Shown one piece after another: positions 1-7,354 of a stretch of 17,935 nt of DNA; position 1 is the stretch's first letter, and each line of letters starts with the position of its first letter. The stretch covers positions 1 to 17,935 of the forward strand of contig LT649618.1 in NCBI GenBank assembly GCA_900128395.1. The letters run 5' to 3'. A program made the translations under genes and the position numbers. Source of the DNA: Stramenopiles sp. TOSAG23-2 (Eukaryota; Sar). The notes under the pieces are model-generated. The model had not been told where the DNA came from. It searched no databases and worked only from the letters and a program-made list of their open reading frames with translations.

Positions 1-77
1 TTTTGTTTAGTCGTTGGTGGATAATTATCTTTCTCATTTTTGATATTCTTGCTTACTGCTGGTGCTGCACGTTTCAT
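1..77 (-). CDS. N-terminal fragment of an unknown protein, cut by the window edge
   Basis: On the minus strand an ATG at 77-75 opens 25 codons without a stop to the window edge (begins MKRAAPAVSKNIKNEK). The frame is closed upstream by a stop at 215-213 and no other in-frame ATG lies between, so this is the natural start. The Ala/Lys/Pro-rich residues and GC-containing codons differ from the A/T-only codons upstream, which suggests coding sequence. No signal peptide or domain is visible in this short piece and no function can be assigned. A chance open frame is possible. Confidence 0.4.
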   Translation of the reverse strand, partial: MKRAAPAVSKNIKNEKDNYPPTTKQ

Positions 78-708
78 GTTGATATTATTTTTATTGTAAC
101 ACACAGTTATGTTATTGTTTAATGCAATATTATATAGAAGAATACGTTGCAGGCTTTCTCTATGTATGATATTGTTTATATAAATATCAATATATATATA
201 TATTATATTATATTATTTTTTCGTATATCAAAATGCTATAAATATTAATATAATGTTGAATGCTGTGAAAATTATATAATAATAATATATACACAACAAC
301 AATGCAAAACAAATATTCAACAAAAGTGAAATACAATTACAACAATATTCGATAATAAATATTGTTATCTCCAATAAAATATTATAAAATGATTCTGGTA
401 TCTCTTTATCTCTATTTTGTATCTTTACTATATAACTTTCCACACACATCAGGCGGGCACATATTGCATTGTATGGCCCAAAGGATGCTTGTCCGTCGGG
501 TCGATATACGTATATGGCATTATTTTATGTCAATAAATTTATCGTATTTGTAATGTGTTTTATTTTAAATAGTTATAATAGGTATGACATAATTTATCAT
601 ACATATGTCATATTTATTTCACCCTTACTCTCACTTTATTTATCCTGCTATTCCTATGTAAGGGGAACTTAACTTATCTTTTTTTCATTGAGGAGGAAAT
701 TTATAATT
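78..708. other. AT-rich intergenic region
   Basis: There is no supportable gene. The region is very AT-rich with TA runs around 190-220. The short open frames here have Tyr/Ile/Phe-rich translations typical of AT-rich non-coding DNA. It presumably holds the promoter of the minus-strand gene starting at 77. Confidence 0.6.
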
Positions 709-930
709 TCCCGATATAAATTTTACTGTGCCGGCCAGTCACCGATTTTCGGTACAAATTTGTTGGTATACTTAAACACTATATTTACTATCAAATACAC
801 AAATTAATCGATTTCGAGTGTGAGTTTTGGATTAATTTGTGTATTTGATAGGTAATATAGTGTTTAAGTATACTAAAAAAATTGTACCGAAAATTTTCTA
901 CTGGCCGGCACAGTAAAAATTATATCGGGA
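709..930. repeat. 222-bp near-perfect palindrome (fold-back or MITE-like element)
   Basis: The left arm (709-809) and right arm (830-930) are each about 101 bp. They are reverse complements apart from a few mismatches, around a 20-nt spacer. The ends read TCCCGATATAA and TTATATCGGGA, and each arm holds CTGTGCCGGCCAGT, a GC-rich patch in AT-rich DNA. There is no coding capacity and no clear target-site duplication. It could be a non-autonomous transposon remnant or a hairpin-forming site. Confidence 0.85.
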
Positions 931-957
931 TATATGTGCATATTTGCACATTTAATT

Positions 958-1379
958 CAATTATTTAAATATATAATTCCTTGTATATGACATATTTGTA
1001 CTTAGTAGAATATATATATTTTACATAGGAAACAGAGAATACAAATTTTGATAGGAGTAGAAATTGTTAGTGTTAATATAATTTAAGTACGTCTATCGCA
1101 ATAATATAGACACAGCACTAAATTATAACATCATTGCGATAGACATATTTGTACTTAGTAGAATATATATATTTTACATAGGAAACAGAGATAATGCAAA
1201 TTTTGATAGGAGTAGAAATTGTTAATGTTATAATAATTTAAGTACGTCTATCGCAATAATATATACACAGCATTAAATTATAACACCTGCTATTCCCTAT
1301 ATTAAATCCCGACGTTTTATATTTTGAGATCGATCTGCCGTCTCATTTACAAGGAATTATACCATTTAATATACGATTG
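958..1379. repeat. Candidate repeat element bounded by imperfect inverted repeats
   Basis: The reverse complement of 958-985 starts TACAAGGAATTATA and continues AT-rich. At 1348-1379 the direct strand reads TACAAGGAATTATA followed by a similar AT-rich stretch ending ATTG. These inverted ends enclose the tandem duplication at 989-1285. The arrangement resembles a small non-autonomous element, but no target-site duplication or transposase is seen. Confidence 0.45.
989..1285. repeat. Two-copy tandem duplication, 153-bp period
   Basis: Copy 1 (989-1130) and copy 2 (1142-1285) both start GACATATTTGTACTTAG, both contain GATAGGAGTAGAAATTGTTA, and both end in AAATTATAACA. They differ by a few substitutions and small indels. 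Near the junction GTCTATCGCAA (in copy 1) and TTGCGATAGAC (about 1133-1143) are inverted and could pair. No protein-coding content. Confidence 0.85.
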
Positions 1380-1585
1380 TACATATATTAAGGATATTTG
1401 GGGACAGACAATATTTGTCATAAAATTCATAATTATTTATTCCTATCCAATGCTGTGTGCTTGTTAATTACCTTTACAACTGAATAACATTACAGTTCAT
1501 TCAGCCAGACTCCTCCTTTTTTTATAAAAAAAAGGGGCGATGCACCTATATTGCTAAATATATATATCCAATACTCATCATACAG
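1286..1585. other. Non-coding stretch upstream of the LRR gene
   Basis: I see no convincing first exon here. The only ATGs (about 1450 and 1540) run into stops within a few codons without a good splice donor. The frame that enters the LRR gene is open from 1484 but contains no ATG. CATACAG at 1579-1585 is a plausible splice acceptor just before the likely coding stretch. Confidence 0.4.
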
Positions 1586-2411
1586 GATCAATTAAAAGAC
1601 GTGAGTGCAAAAGAAGCGTTGTCCAGAGGCAAAGCAGAAGGTTTAGAAAAAGTTTCAAAATGTTGCGAAGGTAATAAATTTGATCCAAAAACATTGTTAG
1701 AACAAGTTAGTGCAATTGCGAAAGCATCCATGCAAAATAGTAATAAAGGTGGTATTGATGCCATTAAGTACGTTAAAATTGGCGAATAACAAATTGATTG
1801 AAATACCAAAGTCAATTTGGGGCAATACATATACAGTGCATTTGGAATTTGATAATAATAATATTTCAAGCATTTCTGATAGTGTACAAAAAGCTGTGGC
1901 ATTGAATCGTTTGTATATAACTAACAATAGTTTGGTAAATCTACCAGATAACATTTTTGATCATTTGAGATTATCTTCCTTGTATCTCGATGGTAATAAA
2001 TTAACATCTATTCCTCAAAGCATATTTGGTGTCAATACGTTACGTAATTTCAAAATATCAAACAACGATATTTCAAACGTACCGGTCGAAATAAAGAATA
2101 TGAAGAAACTGTATGATATAGATTTGAGAAATAATACCATATCATCACTTCCGACAGAGATAGAATCTTTAAAAAGTACGCTAAAATATATTTATTTACA
2201 CAATAATCCAATATGTACAAATGGTTGGCTCGATGAAAACAAAAATGCTAAAGAGATGATTGAAAAATCTGGTACTCTTGAGTCTGGAGCCGCTGGATGT
2301 AAAGCACAATGTTCTATTTATTGTCAGGACAGATATCTTGGAAATGATGTTTGCGGGAGAGGTTGTAACTTCAAAGCTTGTAAATTTGATGGAGGAGATT
2401 GCACTCAATAA
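1586..2411 (+). CDS. Leucine-rich-repeat protein with C-terminal Lin12/Notch repeat, 5' end unresolved
   Basis: About seven LRRs of the xxLxxLxLxxNxL type span roughly 1770-2230 (for example LSSLYLDGNKLTSIP). A Cys-rich LNR (Notch) module follows at the C-terminus with the spacing C-x3-C-x3-C, then CGRGC, and ends in FDGGDC. LRR-LNR proteins are generally extracellular and involved in protein binding. The upstream part (1586-1768) lies in another frame with gene-like codon use, and the LRRs start in the +1 frame near 1768. Dropping one base there would give a continuous LRR-like read. A 40-nt GT-AG intron (1671-1710) would also join the frames but discards plausible coding sequence. No ATG or signal peptide is visible, so a first exon is missing or the gene is decayed. 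The stop is TAA at 2409. It is convergent with the next gene. Confidence 0.65.
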
Positions 2412-2415
2412 ATAT

Positions 2416-2429
2416 GAAGTGTGTGTGTG
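2416..2429 (+). repeat. GAAGTGTGTGTGTG motif just after the LRR stop
   Basis: This 14-nt motif starts five bases after the LRR stop codon. The identical 14-mer follows the COMMD gene at 7037-7050, 29 bases after its stop. It may be a 3'-UTR or processing element, or just a GT microsatellite. Confidence 0.35.
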
Positions 2430-2604
2430 AGGGATGATATCATATCAAACTATGACCCCGTTTTTCTGAGAGGGACCTTCCAAGGGACAAATAAAATTTT
2501 AGTATACTAATAAGTACAAATCACACATATTTTACTATCAAACCTCGTGCATTATAATTCCTAGATTATTCTTGCAAAAAATCATGAATTATATATCAGT
2601 TTTA

Positions 2605-4311
2605 TCACAATTCAGTCAATGAAGTTTGTTGACTATTAAAACCACACAAAGTTTCACTTGCATTTCGACTTAAATTCATTAAATCCAACGAACCACCACT
2701 ATTATTACTAGATCGTGAACTGAAACTATCCGTGCTACCATCATTCTCATTACTTGTAAATAGTTTCATTGAAGATCCACGTGAAAACATACTTGGTGGT
2801 GCAATTTGATCGTTTGAGAGCGACATATTAGTTGCATCAATGACAACATTAGTGTTAACTTGTTGTTCTTCTTCCATACGCTTTCGTTTCTTTTTTGAAG
2901 TCTTACTATTGTTATTTGTCGAACTATTATTATTAGTAGTAGTAGTACTAGTAGTAGTAGCACTTATGTTTTGTTGTGTATTGGAAGTACCATTGTTGTT
3001 GTTGATGGAATTTGTTACATTTTGTGCGTGCGATCGTTGTTTTTGAATCTCTTCGACAAGAAACGTAATACTAGGTTCTACATATTTATGAAATTCATTT
3101 TGAAATTGCTTTTGAATTTGCATCATAGCATTTAAGCACATCGTTGTTTTTGCACTATATTGTATCAATGCACTAGCAGCAAGATTCATATTCATTTTCC
3201 CAGAATTTATTTGTTTTCTTAATATTTCATCCATTTTATACGTACCCAAATCAAGCAAATTTGCTTTATTATTTTTAACATTGTTATTATTATTACCATT
3301 GCTGTTGCTACTGCTACCACCACCACCACCACTTTCCGTTTTCGAGTTGTTTAAGTCAGATGCCATTGAAAATGCACTTAAAGAACCTGCAGTCAAATTT
3401 TCCAACGGTGTATGTTGCTTCACCTTGTTCTTCTTTGATTTAATTAATACAGATTCAGTAAATACAGGTGCACAATTATGGTATATTGCTTCATCTGTTG
3501 GGCTAATCAATACGCAAAATTTCTTTTTCCCGTGATTTTTGGATACATCCTCGATACGAAACTTCAATTGAAACGTTCCATTTTCAATGAAACATTGTTC
3601 TTGGACCATTATTGGAATTTGCAAAATTTCTTGATTTGAAACTTCAGTTTTATCTTCATAATACAATGTTAATTTTAAAGCTATTTTTTCAGACAATACG
3701 TTCACGTTGCCAAGTTTTTGAAGTTGAAGTGTACATTCCATGGTTCGTAATTTACCACCTTGATCCTTATAAAATACATTGTCACCGTCTCCTTTTTCTT
3801 TTGTATTAGCACAAGTTGCACTAATAGGAGTAGTTATGACAAATTTGTATTTAACCGTTTTTATTGGAGCGGTAATCGCTGGTTCTATGTCTGCAAATTC
3901 GTCTCCTTTCAATTGAAACATTATGAAAAACTCACGATTCGAATGATCTGCAGATAACGCATTAATAGCAATTTGAAAGGTCCCTTGACCATTGGTATCA
4001 AGAAAATGAGAATTGGTATCATTAACATTTATGTTTGATATGGTAATTGGATTGTTTTCTACTACATCATATTCGACATCTGAAGATTCGGATGGATTTG
4101 ATGCATATACCAATGATATATCAATAGGAACTTTGTTTTTACTATGATACGTTGTACCATTCAAATTTTCCATGAAACATGTGAAAGTAGTTTGTTCATT
4201 AACATATAAAGTTTTATTTGTATTATCTATTGCATTTATTGATAATCTTTGACCTTTTCCTTTTTTTTTTGTCATTGTTGATTTTTTTCGTCTTTTATTA
4301 TCATATTTCAT
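2605..4311 (-). CDS. 568-aa protein with duplicated beta-rich domain and Asn-rich C-terminal half, function unknown
   Basis: The start is ATG at 4311 (an alternative Met lies at residue 13, before a Lys-rich patch) and the stop is TGA. Residues about 37-160 and 187-293 look like two copies of one beta-sandwich-like unit. Each runs xVPIDISLVYA / KIALKLTLYYE, then a segment beginning GTFQ (GTFQIAINALSADHSN / GTFQLKFRIEDVSKNH), a hydrophobic strand (FFIMFQL / KFCVLIS), and a closing AxxTxPI / APVFTESVLI strand. After this come Gly/Asn tracts (326-350), a probably helical segment (351-432), Asn/Thr/Ser tracts, and a basic KKKRKR cluster (473-478) that could be a nuclear localisation signal. I do not recognise the family. 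An Ig-fold DNA-binding or scaffold role is speculation. It is convergent with the LRR gene, 193 bp apart. Confidence 0.85.
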   Translation of the reverse strand: MKYDNKRRKKSTMTKKKGKGQRLSINAIDNTNKTLYVNEQTTFTCFMENLNGTTYHSKNKVPIDISLVYASNPSESSDVEYDVVENNPITISNINVNDTNSHFLDTNGQGTFQIAINALSADHSNREFFIMFQLKGDEFADIEPAITAPIKTVKYKFVITTPISATCANTKEKGDGDNVFYKDQGGKLRTMECTLQLQKLGNVNVLSEKIALKLTLYYEDKTEVSNQEILQIPIMVQEQCFIENGTFQLKFRIEDVSKNHGKKKFCVLISPTDEAIYHNCAPVFTESVLIKSKKNKVKQHTPLENLTAGSLSAFSMASDLNNSKTESGGGGGSSSNSNGNNNNNVKNNKANLLDLGTYKMDEILRKQINSGKMNMNLAASALIQYSAKTTMCLNAMMQIQKQFQNEFHKYVEPSITFLVEEIQKQRSHAQNVTNSINNNNGTSNTQQNISATTTSTTTTNNNSSTNNNSKTSKKKRKRMEEEQQVNTNVVIDATNMSLSNDQIAPPSMFSRGSSMKLFTSNENDGSTDSFSSRSSNNSGGSLDLMNLSRNASETLCGFNSQQTSLTEL

Positions 4312-4845
4312 TGTTGTCGTATTTATTCCTTTTCTGTATGGGATCGTAAAATATATTTGTTTAAGTTTTTTTAGTTATTAATAATAATATATATTCATAT
4401 ATGGATACTATTTGGTTTTATATATGAAGAAGAGGTATGTATTAATATCATATATATGCTTCTAGATTTATCATCTCAACAAAAAATTTATTATTATATT
4501 TGATGATGCATTGGTGCATTGCACCATTGCACCATTCATTATTGAAATTATTATAATTATGCACCTTCTTTTTTTTTATCCTTCTTTGGTTTTGTGTTGT
4601 GCGGAGGTCATTGCCTTGATGCGCCTATCAAACCCGGTAATTGTCGGTATACAAAATATTGTACTTATAGCACGCTCAATAACAAAAACTTACTAATTTT
4701 TAATTTATATTACTCACACACATATGTATAATTCCAGAATTCCTACTGGAGTGTAAAATTTTATTTTTTGCTTTTTTGCTGTTGTTTGCTCCGCATTATC
4801 ATAAATGTTAAAATGTTATAACATGTGTTGCATTTTTATTTCACT
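4312..4845. other. Intergenic region between two minus-strand genes
   Basis: No gene is supported. It holds the upstream region of the 568-aa gene and a short palindrome GGTGCATTGCACC (4513-4525) embedded in repeated GCAYTGCACCAT units. The 3' side lies downstream of the Cys-rich gene. AT-rich otherwise. Confidence 0.55.
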
Positions 4846-5389
4846 TCATTTTTCATTCTCATACTCAATACAACACTGAATATGTTTTTCTCCAATGCAA
4901 TGCCCTGTTTTAAATTGTTTACATTTATTAATGTGCTTTTTAGTTGTATCTAAGCATTTATGTTCACTATATTCCTTAAGACAATTTTGTTCTATGCAAC
5001 ACACTTGCGTTGCATGACATTCTTTATCTACTGGTCGTACGAACAACAATTTTTCGCTTAGAAAACCAGTTTTCTCACATACTCGTTTTGTTGTGCATCT
5101 TCCAGCAGATTGATAGTATGAACGATGTTTTATGCATTTCTCTAATTTCATGTGTTGCATATTCCTCCATTGACATACCTTGCATATCTTGTACTTCAAG
5201 AAAACTTAAGTCATCATCGATCTCGACACTGTTCATTGCTGACTTCATATTGGAAAAGGTGTTATGTAAATGCAATTGTCGTTGCATATTTACACCATTT
5301 CGTATATTATTTGCAAGTGTAATCCCTTCGTGGCTTACCAGGAGGACTAGGAAGAACAGTCCAAGGGTATACACGTTGGATTGCTTCAT
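4846..5389 (-). CDS. Small secreted cysteine-rich protein, two exons
   Basis: Exon 1 is 5389-5179 and exon 2 is 5141-4846, giving 168 residues. The N-terminus (MKQSNVYTLG, then LFFLVLLVSH) is a typical signal peptide with likely cleavage around 20-26. An acidic linker (about 45-70) precedes a C-terminal region with 12 cysteines in two CC pairs. Both CC pairs lie in a Cx4-6CCIE context (ECHATQVCCIE and HCIGEKHIQCCIE), suggesting an internal repeat and up to six disulfides. The signal peptide and the Cys-rich part are in different frames. Removing a 37-nt GTATGT...TTAG intron joins them exactly, in phase 1. No known family is recognised, and a secreted or surface role is inferred only from the signal peptide and cysteines. 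If the intron is not real, the gene would be frame-broken and the first frame would stop at 5075. Confidence 0.7.
5142..5178 (-). other. Predicted 37-nt GT-AG intron in the Cys-rich gene
   Basis: On the minus strand the donor is AG|GTATGT and the acceptor is AAATTAG|AG. The length (37, equal to 1 mod 3) is exactly what is needed to move from the signal-peptide frame to the cysteine-rich frame. Splicing turns CAA-G + AG into Gln-Glu followed by Lys-Cys. The boundaries are read from sequence only. Confidence 0.65.
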
Positions 5390-6038
5390 CGTTCGATTTT
5401 TGAAACTTTTAATCGGTTAATTATTCAATTGTTCCGTGCAGTTAGATGCGAATAGTTTCTCCGATGCACCAACAAGTATACGTTTGTATCACGGCGGGAT
5501 GTACATGTGTACATGCAATCAAAAATGTCCACGAGAATGTGTGTTTTTCGGTTTTTCCTCCATTATGCTTCGTGTTAAAAAAGGTAGAGAGAGAAAAGAA
5601 ACTACATAGAAATGCAAATAAAAAACACTTAAAAAAGCCCCCCGTACGACGCGTTAATTATGCTAGTTAAATTAAGTATTTTAACAAGTATTACAAGGTC
5701 AACATTTAAAATCTGTACCTTTTTTTCACCATTTTGTATCTTTAGAATACTTTTTATTATACCAAATGAAATAAAACTTTCCAATCATTTTATCGCAGAA
5801 TCCCACATTATTTTTAAGTGTTTTGATGGTACTGGTATTAATAATTTTTTCTATCATTCACGTATCACGAAATCATTGGCTTTTCCCCCTCTTTTTTTCT
5901 CCTCCGGCTACGGCTGGCCCAGCTGGACGGCCAGGAAAAGCAAAAGCGAAAGCCAGCGAAAGGGCCGACGAAAATAAGATGTGCACAATTTTATACTTGT
6001 TAGTATATCGTATTGAAGAATTATTAGCATGAAAATAT

Positions 6039-6092
6039 GAAAGCCTGGAAAGCCTGGAAAGCCAGAAAGAAAGCCTGGAAAGCTGGAAAAAG
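6039..6092. repeat. GAAAGCCTG minisatellite
   Basis: The 9-mer GAAAGCCTG is repeated in tandem with variants (GAAAGCCAG, GAAAGCTG) over about 54 bp. Related GAAAGCCAG words also occur near 5948-5965 in the GC-rich patch, so the two may share an origin. The reverse strand would read GFPGFPGF, but no gene structure supports translation. Confidence 0.75.
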
Positions 6093-6228
6093 CAAGTGGT
6101 GAATAATAATGAATATTAGCACAATAATAATAAATAATAATACACATTTAACATTTTAATTTTTTTGTGAAGATAGATAATAAACAACACTTTGTGGATA
6201 TCCAAAAGTTAGACAATAGTAACAACCG

Positions 6229-6234
<6 letters not shown>

Positions 6235-6260
<26 letters not shown>
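6235..6260. repeat. TA dinucleotide microsatellite upstream of the COMMD gene
   Basis: An alternating TA run ends about 30 bases before the COMMD start codon. It probably lies in the promoter or 5' UTR. Confidence 0.8.
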
Positions 6261-6291
6261 ACAATAAACGTTATCGTATACATACATAAAC

Positions 6292-7008
6292 ATGGCGTCA
6301 AAAGGACGGAAACGATCCTTTGGTAGTAAAAAAGCAACATTAGTTGTACCAGCGTTTTTAAAATCAAAAACGACTGGAACGAAAAGTGGTTTAATTAAAG
6401 AAATATCAGAAGCATTGCCTTTAATAAGTAAAGTTGAAAGGGGAACTTATCGTAAAATATTGCAATGTGCAGTACAATATTTGAAAGGTAAAGAATATAC
6501 AAATGATGAATTTATAGCATTAGCAAAAGCATTAGAGCTGGACCAAAAGGAATTTGCAGCATTGTTTACTGCTACTTTTTTTATATTGCGTGCTGCGATA
6601 CGTGCACGAATACATAAAAAAGAAATATTAAAAATAACCGGCATTGGTTTTTCTGAGGAAATTGCATCTGATGTAGCAAATGTTGTACATGGAAATCGCG
6701 AGATGTTAGAAACTGCTGCGATTGATTCATCGGATACTATTCCATCTATGGAAGATTTAAAATGGCGAGTAGATGTTGCAATATCAACTAGTGATTTGTC
6801 AAAATGTTTAAAACCTAGTATTTTAATGCAAATGACATTAAGTGACGGTAGTATTAAAAATTTCCAATTACCATTGGAGAAATTTCATGAATTGAGATGT
6901 AATGTTGCAAAAGCATTGAAAAGTGTACATGAGCTGGAAGCGCATCCGTTAATTAGAGTTATTGAACATGTGGAACAAAATGAAAAACAAGCATTGGCAA
7001 AGGAGTAA
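6292..7008 (+). CDS. COMMD5: COMM domain-containing protein, COMMD5-like
   Basis: 238 residues, close to the usual COMMD5 length (about 224). The N-terminal part (about 30-140) is helical with no other motif. The C-terminal COMM domain (about 153-215) has the hallmark residues: LKWRVDVAIST, then LSKCLKPSILMQMTLSDG, then an FxLPLEKFHELRCNVAKALK helix. COMMD proteins form the hetero-decameric COMMD ring of the Commander complex, which recycles endosomal membrane cargo together with CCDC22/CCDC93 and Retriever. The WRVDVxIS motif plus LSDG and the FHELR-type helix fit COMMD5 best, but another COMMD paralogue is possible. Start ATGG follows AAAC, a good initiation context. No intron is apparent. 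It converges on the kinase gene. Confidence 0.85.
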   Translation: MASKGRKRSFGSKKATLVVPAFLKSKTTGTKSGLIKEISEALPLISKVERGTYRKILQCAVQYLKGKEYTNDEFIALAKALELDQKEFAALFTATFFILRAAIRARIHKKEILKITGIGFSEEIASDVANVVHGNREMLETAAIDSSDTIPSMEDLKWRVDVAISTSDLSKCLKPSILMQMTLSDGSIKNFQLPLEKFHELRCNVAKALKSVHELEAHPLIRVIEHVEQNEKQALAKE

Positions 7009-7354
7009 AATGTTAATATATTGATATTAATAAATAGAAGTGTGTGTGTGTATCATATAAATTTTTAAAAAATATATTTACCAAAGTGATTTATTATCAT
7101 TAGCTTATCATATCATACAACAATATATACACTATTTCTATTTCGTATGATAAAAAATATGTCTCCATAGTATAATATGTAATATCATACGAAGCGTATC
7201 ATACACCATGTACACGTTATTCATATTTCATATTATCATGTATTACGAAGTGTATAAACTTGTGATATAATATAAAACACCTCTCTCTCTCCTCTCTAAA
7301 TATACATATAATATCATCTTCGTATTTTAAACCTCTAGATGATATTAACTTTAT
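7009..7354. other. Convergent intergenic region with hairpin and TACGAAG motifs
   Basis: This is the shared 3' flank of the COMMD and kinase genes. It has an AATAAA just after the COMMD stop (about 7029), GAAGTGTGTGTGTG at 7037-7050, and a perfect 11-bp stem formed by TTCGTATGATA (7142-7152) and TATCATACGAA (7183-7193). Further TACGAAG/CTTCGTA words lie near 7243 and 7318, and a CT-rich tract lies at 7281-7297. These may be termination or 3'-processing elements. No gene seen. Confidence 0.55.

Larger units (their letters stand above)
5390..6291. other. Divergent intergenic region between Cys-rich and COMMD genes
   Basis: About 900 bp without a supportable gene. It must contain both promoters. 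Short open frames here are Phe/Ile-rich or repeat-derived. Within it are a GC-rich patch (about 5900-5970), a GAAAGCCTG minisatellite (6039-6092) and a TA microsatellite (6235-6260), listed separately. Confidence 0.6.

Noticed and set aside
5075-5389. Cys-rich locus read as a stand-alone 104-aa protein
   Set aside because: The last 30 residues are the out-of-frame reading of the cysteine-rich exon. The 37-nt intron model gives a coherent secreted protein.
5660-6147. Open frames on both strands over the GC-rich patch and minisatellite, including a GFPGFPGF collagen-like string
   Set aside because: The string is the translation of a 9-bp minisatellite, and neither frame has recognisable domains.
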